Part shown: positions 1 to 5,464 of the stretch, in pieces
Layout of the letters: each line of letters opens with the position of its first letter
Position numbering within the stretch: position 1 is the first letter of the stretch
Origin: Anaerolineae bacterium
GTDB lineage: Bacteria; Chloroflexota; Anaerolineae; 4572-78; J111
Assembly (NCBI GenBank): GCA_020433835.1
Contig: JAGRBY010000502.1
Location: 1 to 5,464, forward strand
Direction of reading: 5' to 3'
Length of the DNA stretch: 5,464 bases
The notes under the pieces: generated by a model
The model's input: the letters and a program-made list of their open reading frames with translations, nothing else
What the model was told of the DNA's origin: nothing
Database searches by the model: none
Program-made: the position numbers and the translations under genes

Positions 1-91
1 AATTGGTCGGGAATGTGCTGCATTGCCGTTGCTCGATCAACGCACTCCCGACGAGATTTTAGGCTACAATGACATAGGTACGCCGAACTAA
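1..91 (+). CDS. vapB: VapB-type antitoxin, C-terminal end only (5' part outside window)
   Basis: The frame running from base 2 to the TAA at 89-91 has no stop and encodes 29 residues ending a protein. It contains LPLLDQRTPDEILGY followed by NDIGTPN. This tail (LPxLDxRxPDEILGYD followed by a short G-rich end) is characteristic of the Rv0623-like/PSK transcription-factor family of VapB antitoxins, whose C-terminus wraps around and inhibits the cognate PIN ribonuclease. The N-terminal DNA-binding part lies to the left of the window. The stop overlaps the start of the next gene (TAATG), the usual type II arrangement, which implies translational coupling. Such pairs are normally repressed by the VapBC complex binding upstream of vapB, outside this window. 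The identification rests on the tail motif and the neighbour. Confidence 0.85.
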   Translation, partial: IGRECAALPLLDQRTPDEILGYNDIGTPN

Positions 92-477
92 TGGTTGTAG
101 ACACATCGGCAATCATCGCAATTTTAGAGTATGAAGTCGAGGCCGATCAATTTGCCGAAGCTATCCAGACTGATCCGGTTCGATTTATCTCCGCGGCAAC
201 ATTGTTGGAATGTGCTATTGTCATTGAAGCGCGTCATGGTCAGGCCGGTGGCGATAAATTGGACCAAATGTTGCATATCGCCAACATCCAGGTAGAACCG
301 GTAACGGCTGAACAGATAACTGCGGCGCGTCTTGCATTTCGTACCTATGGTAAGGGGCGGCACCCGGCAGCGTTAAACTTTGGCGATTGTTTCTCATACG
401 CGCTTGCAAAGATTACGGATCAACCTCTCCTGTTCAAAGGGAACGATTTTAGCCAAACGGATGTTAGACAAGTCTAG
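91..477 (+). CDS. vapC: VapC-type PIN-domain ribonuclease toxin
   Basis: This is a complete 128-residue PIN-domain protein, the normal length for VapC. The acidic residues expected for the Mg2+-binding active site are visible: D4 in MVVDTSA, E40 in the TLLECAIVIEAR helix, D99 in NFGDCFSYALA, and D119 in the terminal KGNDF motif. The segment YGKGRHPAALNFGDC is typical of the VapC30-like (Rv0624-like) subgroup. Family members are endoribonucleases that cut tRNA or rRNA and arrest growth until neutralised by VapB. The ATG overlaps the last base of the upstream antitoxin stop, and there is only a weak Shine-Dalgarno (AGG near 76-78), so translation is probably coupled to vapB. All catalytic positions are intact, so the toxin should be active. 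Its RNA target cannot be predicted from sequence. It converges on the large minus-strand gene across a 47-bp gap. Confidence 0.93.
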   Translation: MVVDTSAIIAILEYEVEADQFAEAIQTDPVRFISAATLLECAIVIEARHGQAGGDKLDQMLHIANIQVEPVTAEQITAARLAFRTYGKGRHPAALNFGDCFSYALAKITDQPLLFKGNDFSQTDVRQV

Positions 478-524
478 CTAAATAAAGTGATCTATTCGAA
501 CCATCTTCCGAATCCCGTTCCATT

Positions 525-3500
525 CTAATCATGTTCTTCAATCACCACATCTTTCCAAAAATGCTGATTGGTGGCTGAGTTGGGAAACCGTTTAACCCAG
601 GGTTTGATCAAAATGTGGCCTTGGCTGTAAAAGAGCGGGATGACTACCGCTTCTTCAATTAACATCTGTTCGGCCTGACGGTAGAGTTTCATGCGCTCGG
701 CGTGATCGAGGCGTTGCTTGGCCTCATTAAGTAGCCTGGCATAGGTCGGATGGTGCCAGCGACCCTGAATGCCGACGCGGAGAAGGTTGTCGGGATCAGG
801 ATAATCGGCCAGCCACCCGATATTGTAAATTGCGGGCGGCTCCTGCTTAATCTGATCCAAAAGCACGTCGAAATCCATCTTGCGCCATGGGATGTCGATA
901 TGTAAGTGGGCTTGCCAACTTTGCCGTATATGCTCAGCCGGGGACCCCCACAGCCGTTTCGTCGTAAGCTCAGTGGCGGGAAAGCCGCGCCCCTGCGGGA
1001 AGCCGGCCTCGGCTAGCAGGCGTTGCGCTTGCTCTGGATCAAACGGCAGCGCAAGGTTGGGCGTATGGCCCGGCATCCCTGGTGGTACAAATCCGCCCGT
1101 CGCCGGAAGGCGATCCCCTGCAAACACGGCACTCGCCAGCATCTCGCGGTCGAGAGCCATCGCCAACGCCCGACGGACTCGCTTATCATGAAAAGGCTTT
1201 TGTCGCGTATTAAAGCATAGAAAATGCACCTTGAGCTTCGGCACGGAAAAGAATTCATCGGGATAACGTTGTTGAATGTGTCTACGCTGTGTAAATGCCC
1301 ACAGGTCAAGAACATCGATCTCCTCTGCTTCGTAGAGGGCTAGCATATCCTCCGGGGTTGTGATGTTCAGATAAAGATCGACCTGCGTTACATTGCCGCT
1401 AAACGGCCCGCGATAATCGGCATAACGGGTCAGAGTCATACGCTGATGCGGCTCCCAATTGGTCAGCCGGAAGGGGCCGCAGGTGACAATATGGTTGAAG
1501 GCCGTCCACTCATCGCCGTGGGTTTCAATGACGTGGCGAGGAACCGGGAAAAAACCGGGATGCGTGAGCAGTTGGGGAAAGTAGCTGATCGGGTTTTTAA
1601 GCGTGATATGCAGCGTCGTGGCATCGACAGCCCGAATGCCGACCGCGTCTGACGTCGTTTCGCCGGCATGGAACGCCTCGGCCCCTTGAATATCAAAAAG
1701 GTGCGTCGCGTTAAAGGACTCAATCGTGGGGTCGAGGACGCGGAGCCAACTGTACACAAAATCGTCCGCCGTGAGCGGGATGCCATCGCTCCAGCAGATG
1801 TTGTTGTGCAGCCGAAACACGTATTCACTGCCGCCCGCCAAAATTTCCCAACTGTGCGCCAATTCAGGCACAACATCCATCTCCGGATTGAGACTAACCA
1901 GGCCACTGAAAAGATGCGCGATTACCGTGCCCGATGCACTATCGGTCACCAACCCCGGATCGAGCGTATAAGGCGTTTCCCAAATTGTTCTAAGGGCATG
2001 CGGTGCCGGGGCCAGAGGTGCTTGAGCCGCGTTGGCTTGCTGCCATAGGGCAAAACCATCGCGGTACGCCTGGCGCGATTGCTGAAATTTAAAGGCCAGG
2101 TGATGGGTTAGCCCCAACTTCATCAACGTTCGCGCGGCACGATCAAAATCTCGCTGCTTTTTCAAAAAGTCGAGCGCCTGCTGGTAAAAGTCGGTTGCTT
2201 CCTGGTGCGCGTACAGTAACCTGGCTCTGTCTCCGGCTTGCAGCAGATAGGTCACCGCCGGTTCGATGGCATCGGCCTCGGTGTAGTGGCGGGCCAACTG
2301 CACGGTAATCGTTTCAAGCGTAGTACGGTAGACAACCTCTAAAACAGCGGCGACCCGACTGTGCAGCCAGCGCCGTTCGCTGCTGCCGAGCATGCCGTAT
2401 AGATACTGTTGAAACAGCGCATGCCGAAATTGAAAGCGCGACAGCGTAGTTTCTCCCACTTTTTCCTCGCCCTGCTCCCGGATCAGTTGATGGCGACCGG
2501 CCAACTCGTGCGACAGAAGCCGCAATAGTTCCCCCTCGGACATATTTTGAACCTGGGCCACCACCTGCACGGTGAACGTTTCGCCTTCAACGGCGGCAGT
2601 TGCCAGAATCGTGCGCTGTCGATCATCGAGCCGACCCAGCCGCTCTTCAATCACGGCCTCGACCCGCGCCGGTAGCGATGCCCAATCGATTGCATCGCTT
2701 TCCGTCCAGACCCCCGCTTCATTTTTCTTAAGATCACCCCGCGCCTGCAAGCTGCGCAGCAATTCAACCGTGAAAAGGGGATGCCCTTGCGTGCGCTGGT
2801 AAAGCGCGGTTCGAAATGCGGCGCTAAGTTGATTAGGTTCGGTATCCAGCAGCGCCTCAACAAAGTTGTAGGTCATCGTTTGGGCCAGGTCGATGGGCGC
2901 GTGACCGTCATGTCGCCGGATTTCGTTGATGACAGGCAGCAGCGGATGGCGATCACCGGCCCGCCCCAGCGCCACATCATCCGGGCGATAGGTGACCAGC
3001 ACCAGTATGCGCCGCTGCGTCAGGCGGCGGCTGAGGTAAAAGAGCAGGTTGATCGAGGCGGCGTCGATCCATTGCGCATCGTCGATGACCAGCAGCAGCG
3101 GGTGGTGTTGGGCGATCTCGCTCAGGAAGAGCGCCACTTGCTCGCACAGATCATTTTGCGACGTTTGCCCGTTGGTCCGTTCGTCGCCCGAATAATCGAG
3201 CCGCGACCGCCGGGCCGGGTCGGGTAAAACGTGGCGGGCGATCAAACTATCGATCAACGCCGGGCCGAATCGGGTGAGCAGAGGCAGTGTTTGCGGTAAC
3301 ACCTGCCACACCCGCCGCGCGTTTTCAAGGGTGATGTCGCCCCGCGTCCAGCGCGCCTCTACATCACCGGCTAAAAGCTGTAATATCTCGCGGAAGGGTA
3401 AGTACGGATCGCCCAACCCCAAATAGGCGTCGCAACTGCCGGGCGCAATGAGAAGATCAGCCACGGCGGCCTGGGCCTGGCGGGCAAAGGCCTGTACCAG

Positions 3501-4442
3501 TGCGGTTTTGCCGCTGCCGGCCTGGCCGGTAATAAACATCACCTGCCCCTGTCCCGCCAGCGCCTGGTCGAGGTGATGCTGAAGCAGCGCCATTTCCTGA
3601 TCGCGGGCGACAAAAAGAGGCGGGCGGGCCGGGGCGGTCGTGTCGGCCAGAAATTGGGGCAACTCGAGCGGGAGCGGTGCGGTGGTTGACGTCTTTGCGC
3701 CGTTGCTGTGGGGTGCGGCTTGCATCTGCCGGAACAGCGCGGTCGTTTCCGCCGCCGGGGCGATGGCCAACTCCGCTTGCAGCGTGTCTGCCAGCAGCCG
3801 ATACTGCCGCACGGCAGCGGATCGCTGGCCGGTTTGGGCGTACAGCCGCATGAGATCGCGCTGGGCGGCCTCATTGAGCGGATCGATCTCAACCCGGCGC
3901 TGGGCGTAGGGCAGCGCCGCCTGGATGTCGCTGTGTTGATAGCCCTCGACCAGCCGCTGCAAAGCATGGGCCAAATCGCGGCGCAGCTCCTCGCTTTGGA
4001 AAAACTGCCATTCGTCGAAGGCCGGACTGTCGCGCAGCGTGAACCCGGCTAAAAAATCGTCGCGGTACAGCGAGACGGCCTCGGCCAGCGTGGGCAGTGC
4101 AGTGGGCTTGTCTTTTGCGTCACGGAGACAGGCTTGAAATTGCAGAACGTCGACCCAAATAGTGCGCTCATCGGCAAAGCCAATCGTCTCGCGGTCGGCA
4201 TCGAGCCAGTCACCGGCGAGCGCCGTATTCAGCGTCGACAAGATGCGCCGCAGCGCCGCTTTGGCCTTGGCGGCATCGTGCTCAGGCCAAAACAGCGCCG
4301 CCAGAGCATCGCGGCTGTGGGACCGTCGGCTAACAGCCAGATATGCGGCCAGCGCCAACACGTTGCGGCGACGTATATCGATGGGCTGGCCGTCAAGCTC
4401 CAGGCGCGGCGAGCCAAATAAATAGAGCGACAGTTGGGGCAT
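525..4442 (-). CDS. BTAD/winged-helix activator fused to AAA ATPase and family-5 solute-binding domain
   Basis: A 1305-residue multidomain protein. Residues 1-95 form an OmpR/SARP-type winged helix (LSLYLFGSPRLELDG, then ALAALFWPEHDAAKAKAALRR). Residues 97-240 are a bacterial transcriptional-activation (BTAD) helical domain. Residues 275-500 are a P-loop ATPase with Walker A GQAGSGKT (306-313), Walker B LLLVIDDAQWID (449-460) and a sensor-like VLVTYRPDD (481-489). Residues 500-810 are helical, with TPR-like repeats around 725-805. After a short Ala/Pro linker (804-816), residues 817-1290 are a complete family-5 solute-binding domain, with WSDGIPLTADDFVYSW (884-899), CGPFRLTNW (988-996) and a GWLADYPDPDNLL segment (1209-1221). 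No signal peptide, lipobox or membrane segment is visible, so the solute-binding part should be cytoplasmic. Known precedent: SgrR of enterobacteria joins a DNA-binding domain to an SBP_5 domain. Inferred role: an ATP-dependent transcriptional activator sensing a peptide, sugar or similar ligand. The start at 4442 is preferred over a longer TTG-started frame at 4496 because AGAGAGG lies 8 bases upstream and the longer start falls inside the promoter. Automatic annotation could mislabel it as a transporter binding protein. Confidence 0.9.
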   Translation of the reverse strand: MPQLSLYLFGSPRLELDGQPIDIRRRNVLALAAYLAVSRRSHSRDALAALFWPEHDAAKAKAALRRILSTLNTALAGDWLDADRETIGFADERTIWVDVLQFQACLRDAKDKPTALPTLAEAVSLYRDDFLAGFTLRDSPAFDEWQFFQSEELRRDLAHALQRLVEGYQHSDIQAALPYAQRRVEIDPLNEAAQRDLMRLYAQTGQRSAAVRQYRLLADTLQAELAIAPAAETTALFRQMQAAPHSNGAKTSTTAPLPLELPQFLADTTAPARPPLFVARDQEMALLQHHLDQALAGQGQVMFITGQAGSGKTALVQAFARQAQAAVADLLIAPGSCDAYLGLGDPYLPFREILQLLAGDVEARWTRGDITLENARRVWQVLPQTLPLLTRFGPALIDSLIARHVLPDPARRSRLDYSGDERTNGQTSQNDLCEQVALFLSEIAQHHPLLLVIDDAQWIDAASINLLFYLSRRLTQRRILVLVTYRPDDVALGRAGDRHPLLPVINEIRRHDGHAPIDLAQTMTYNFVEALLDTEPNQLSAAFRTALYQRTQGHPLFTVELLRSLQARGDLKKNEAGVWTESDAIDWASLPARVEAVIEERLGRLDDRQRTILATAAVEGETFTVQVVAQVQNMSEGELLRLLSHELAGRHQLIREQGEEKVGETTLSRFQFRHALFQQYLYGMLGSSERRWLHSRVAAVLEVVYRTTLETITVQLARHYTEADAIEPAVTYLLQAGDRARLLYAHQEATDFYQQALDFLKKQRDFDRAARTLMKLGLTHHLAFKFQQSRQAYRDGFALWQQANAAQAPLAPAPHALRTIWETPYTLDPGLVTDSASGTVIAHLFSGLVSLNPEMDVVPELAHSWEILAGGSEYVFRLHNNICWSDGIPLTADDFVYSWLRVLDPTIESFNATHLFDIQGAEAFHAGETTSDAVGIRAVDATTLHITLKNPISYFPQLLTHPGFFPVPRHVIETHGDEWTAFNHIVTCGPFRLTNWEPHQRMTLTRYADYRGPFSGNVTQVDLYLNITTPEDMLALYEAEEIDVLDLWAFTQRRHIQQRYPDEFFSVPKLKVHFLCFNTRQKPFHDKRVRRALAMALDREMLASAVFAGDRLPATGGFVPPGMPGHTPNLALPFDPEQAQRLLAEAGFPQGRGFPATELTTKRLWGSPAEHIRQSWQAHLHIDIPWRKMDFDVLLDQIKQEPPAIYNIGWLADYPDPDNLLRVGIQGRWHHPTYARLLNEAKQRLDHAERMKLYRQAEQMLIEEAVVIPLFYSQGHILIKPWVKRFPNSATNQHFWKDVVIEEHD

Positions 4443-4450
4443 GGGGTTAT

Positions 4451-4457
4451 CCTCTCT
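4451..4457 (-). promoter_or_regulatory. Ribosome binding site deciding the start of the large regulator
   Basis: On the minus strand AGAGAGG sits 8 bases before the ATG at 4442-4440. This supports the 1305-residue form over an 18-residue longer form that would start at a TTG lying inside the -35 box. Confidence 0.75.
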
Positions 4458-4467
4458 GTGCGTAGAG

Positions 4468-4496
4468 ATTCTACCGGATTGATCGGGCTGGGGCAA
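4468..4496 (-). promoter_or_regulatory. Sigma-70-like promoter of the large regulator
   Basis: Minus strand: -35 TTGCCC (4496-4491) and -10 TAGAAT (4473-4468) separated by exactly 17 bases. The -10 matches the consensus at 5 of 6 positions and the -35 at 4 of 6. The predicted transcript start near 4461 gives a leader of about 19 bases that holds the Shine-Dalgarno. The palindrome at 4512-4529 would lie at roughly -51 to -68, a position more typical of activator than repressor binding. Inferred from sequence only. Confidence 0.55.
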
Positions 4497-4511
4497 GTAA
4501 TTGGCCGGAGC

Positions 4512-4529
4512 GTCAAAGTTTACTTTGAC
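4512..4529. promoter_or_regulatory. Perfect 8-2-8 palindrome, candidate operator 1
   Basis: GTCAAAGT-TT-ACTTTGAC, two perfect 8-base arms around a 2-base centre, just upstream of the large regulator's -35 box. It has no T-run, so it is a poor terminator and looks more like a dimer binding site. Its half-site resembles that of the palindrome at 4570-4587. The binding protein is unknown; the divergent BTAD regulator is one candidate. Confidence 0.5.
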
Positions 4530-4569
4530 CTAATGCCTTTCAATTAAGGTGGAGTGAGCATCCTCATAT

Positions 4570-4587
4570 GACAAAGCAAGCTTTGTC
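4570..4587. promoter_or_regulatory. Perfect 8-2-8 palindrome, candidate operator 2
   Basis: GACAAAGC-AA-GCTTTGTC, the same geometry as the palindrome 58 bases to its left and a related half-site (G-A/T-CAAAG-C/T). Further single half-site-like words follow at 4602-4609 (GCCAAAGT) and 4625-4632 (GCTTTGTG). It lies between the two divergent genes, so it could serve either or both. Confidence 0.48.
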
Positions 4588-4654
4588 GCTCCGTTTCAAA
4601 GGCCAAAGTGGTTGTCCTTGCGACGCTTTGTGCGACGGTTGCGCGATGATGCGA

Positions 4655-4663
4655 TGTTAAACT
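4655..4663 (+). promoter_or_regulatory. Possible extended -10 element for the small gene
   Basis: TGTTAAACT reads as an extended -10 (TG, one base, then TAAACT, 4 of 6 to consensus). I see no convincing -35 at 17-18 bases upstream. It would start transcription about 34 bases before the ATG at 4704. Weak; offered only as the best candidate in this strand. Confidence 0.22.
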
Positions 4664-4703
4664 GGGAATAAATGAGGATGGATAAGCAGAAATGGAGGAA
4701 CCT

Positions 4704-4862
4704 ATGTTTAACCCGGAAAGTTTTGCAGCCGTGAGCAGAGAAAAGCACAAAGATCGCTTACGCAAATGGGAACAGGAGCAGTTGGCCCAGAAAGCAGTAA
4801 CCGAAGAAAAGCCATCGATGTGGCAAAGCCTGAAAAAGCAGTTGGCTAAAATAGCCGGTTAA
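4704..4862 (+). CDS. Small charged protein of unknown function, 52 residues
   Basis: A short reading frame starting MFNPESFAAVSREKHKDRL and ending KKQLAKIAG. A strong Shine-Dalgarno (GGAGGA, 4694-4699) sits 4 bases before the ATG, and a perfect intrinsic terminator begins 8 bases after the stop, so it is a complete, well-bounded transcription unit. The protein is rich in Lys, Glu, Gln and Arg. Residues 11-36 look like one amphipathic helix and 38-51 like a second short one, separated by a Pro at 37. There is no signal peptide, membrane segment, Cys or metal motif. I do not recognise a family. Small proteins with a similar opening and a Lys/Arg/Glu-rich helix occur in Chloroflexota genomes as hypothetical proteins, but that is recollection, not a search result. 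It is divergent from the large regulator and may share its control region. Confidence 0.72.
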   Translation: MFNPESFAAVSREKHKDRLRKWEQEQLAQKAVTEEKPSMWQSLKKQLAKIAG

Positions 4863-4869
4863 CACCCCA

Positions 4870-4916
4870 TATAAAAAAGATGACGGCCACTTTATAGAGC
4901 CGTCATCTTTTTTATA
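4870..4916. terminator. Bidirectional intrinsic terminator
   Basis: Arms TATAAAAAAGATGACGGC (4870-4887) and its exact complement (4899-4916) make an 18-bp perfect stem with an 11-base loop. The GC-rich GATGACGGC core is flanked by six A on the left and six T on the right, so it can stop transcripts from either side. It lies 8 bases downstream of the small gene's stop and shields that gene from the repeat region to its right. Confidence 0.9.
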
Positions 4917-4938
4917 CAGAATATTATTTCCTCCAGAA

Positions 4939-5274
4939 GAATCCTGCTTGCGATACATCAAAACCCGAGTCGCTTGTAAAGAATCCCGCTTTTGATAGGG
5001 CTTGATCGGACTCGCCTCGCCGGAATCCCGTTTTTGATATACCTTGATCGGACTCGCCTTGAAAGAATCTGGCTTTGGGTATAACGAAAACCGAGTCCCT
5101 TACGAAAAAACCGGCTTTGGCTATCGCAAAAACAGGGTTGCTTATCAGGAATCCGGCTTTGGCTATCGCTAAACTAGGGTTGCTTGTTGGGAATCCGGCT
5201 TTGGGTATAACAAAAACCGAGTCCTCTGCAAAAAAACCGGCTTTGGCTATAACAAAAACCGGGAGTCAGTAAAA
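4939..5274 (+). repeat. Eight tandem degenerate 42-bp units, direct orientation
   Basis: Units begin at 4939, 4981, 5023, 5065, 5107, 5149, 5191 and 5233, exactly 42 bases apart with no indels. Each opens with GAATCC or AAAACC, then GGCTTTGG or a variant (CGCTTTTG, CGTTTTTG), often TATAAC at unit positions 16-21, then AAAACCGAGTCC-like sequence. A weaker 21-base sub-period is visible, since both halves of some units begin with a GAATCCCG- or AAAACCCG-like word. Sequence identity is moderate while the spacing is invariant. The + strand frame is open from about 5063 to 5272 (14-residue repeats such as NPALAIAKTGLLIR) but has in-frame TGA codons in units 2 and 3, no Shine-Dalgarno and mostly non-synonymous differences, so I do not call it coding. 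It is not a CRISPR array because no part is constant between variable spacers. Confidence 0.85.
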
Positions 5275-5295
5275 CGACTCCGGTTTTGTTATAGC
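5246..5295. repeat. Hairpin at the orientation switch of the 42-bp array
   Basis: Left arm 5246-5267 (GCTATAACAAAAACCGGG then AGTC) pairs with right arm 5276-5295 (GACTCCGGTTTTGTTATAGC) around an 8-base loop; the left arm carries one extra A and one extra G. The stem is formed by the last direct unit meeting an inverted copy of the same TATAACAAAAACCG segment. No T-run follows directly, so it is not a standard terminator. Confidence 0.8.
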
Positions 5296-5464
5296 TTCGT
5301 TGGAGATTGTTTGAAAAAATCACCGAACGTTATAACTTTCGTTGGAAAAATTGGCGACGTTGGCGTTTCGTTATAACAAAAGTGGGTAAACAGAATCGCG
5401 ACTCGGGATTCGATACATCGAAAGCGGGATTCTTTACGGAGGACTCGGTTTTTGTTATAGTTTC
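5276..5464 (-). repeat. Inverted units of the same 42-bp repeat, running off the window edge
   Basis: Read on the minus strand, TATAAC or its equivalent recurs with its left end at 5459, 5417 (as GTATC), 5375, 5334 and 5293, spacings of 42, 42, 41 and 41. The unit at 5432-5391 (minus) matches the first direct unit at 29 of its first 35 positions. Bases 5459-5433 (minus) match 5206-5232 (plus) at 25 of 27. The two middle units are badly decayed and recognised mainly by GTTATAAC, which is itself a palindrome, so their orientation is less certain. The array continues beyond 5464. Confidence 0.7.

Noticed and set aside
510..519. GAATCCCGTT word identical to the opening of the third 42-bp unit
   Set aside because: A ten-base match alone, without the rest of the unit, is not enough to call a stray repeat copy.
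478..524. Terminator between the convergent vapC and regulator genes
   Set aside because: No stem with a T-run could be found in the 47 bases on either strand.
1668..2048. Long plus-strand frames inside the regulator gene
   Set aside because: They are antisense shadows of a high-GC coding region whose minus-strand protein shows clear domain motifs throughout.
4443..4496. An 18-residue longer N-terminus for the large regulator from a TTG start
   Set aside because: The TTG lies inside the predicted -35 box, the extra residues are not part of the winged-helix fold, and a good Shine-Dalgarno precedes the internal ATG.
4544..4765. Minus-strand 73-residue frame in the divergent intergenic region
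   Set aside because: It covers the palindromes and overlaps the start of the small plus-strand gene, and its translation has no recognisable domain.
4758..4961. Minus-strand 67-residue frame with hydrophobic stretches
   Set aside because: It runs through the perfect terminator hairpin and is antisense to the better-supported small gene; no ribosome binding site was seen.
5075..5272. Plus-strand frame giving 14-residue repeats of the NPALAIAKTGLLIR type
   Set aside because: It follows automatically from a 42-base repeat without stops in five units. It needs a TTG start with no Shine-Dalgarno, the same frame has TGA codons in units 2 and 3, and most differences between units change the amino acid. 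A remnant of a repetitive protein gene is possible but unsupported.
4939..5464. CRISPR array
   Set aside because: No invariant repeat alternates with unique spacers. Whole 42-base units are degenerate and contiguous, and no cas gene is present.

Overview
The window looks like an accessory stretch of a bacterial chromosome, most plausibly from Chloroflexota (Anaerolineae/Caldilineae-type). This is inferred mainly from the long BTAD-type regulator fused to an AAA ATPase, a protein style I associate with that phylum. No rRNA or other phylogenetic marker is present, so the assignment is tentative.

Layout from left to right: (1) The last 29 codons of a VapB-type antitoxin, overlapping by one base a complete VapC PIN-domain toxin (91-477, + strand). 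(2) A 47-bp convergent gap with no visible terminator. (3) A very large minus-strand gene (4442 down to 525, 1305 residues) joining a winged-helix/BTAD transcriptional-activator module, a P-loop ATPase of the STAND/AAA_16 type, a helical TPR-like region and a full family-5 extracellular solute-binding domain (OppA/DppA type). No signal peptide is visible, so it reads as a cytoplasmic regulator with a transporter-derived ligand sensor. (4) A 261-bp divergent intergenic region with a good promoter and Shine-Dalgarno site for the large gene and two perfect 8-2-8 palindromes with related half-sites. (5) A short plus-strand gene (4704-4862, 52 residues, very charged) with a strong ribosome binding site, closed by a perfect 18-bp hairpin terminator usable from both sides. 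(6) From 4939 to the right edge there is no convincing gene. It is filled by a degenerate array with a 42-bp period: eight head-to-tail units, then a change of orientation near 5270, then about five units on the opposite strand running off the window.

How the parts relate: the toxin-antitoxin pair is a self-contained module. The large regulator and the small gene are divergently transcribed from a shared region holding the palindromes, so the palindromes are candidates for autoregulation or co-regulation, though this is inference. No permease or transport ATPase gene is present, so the regulator's target and ligand cannot be read from context. The most unusual items are the regulator/solute-binding fusion and the orientation-switching 42-bp array.
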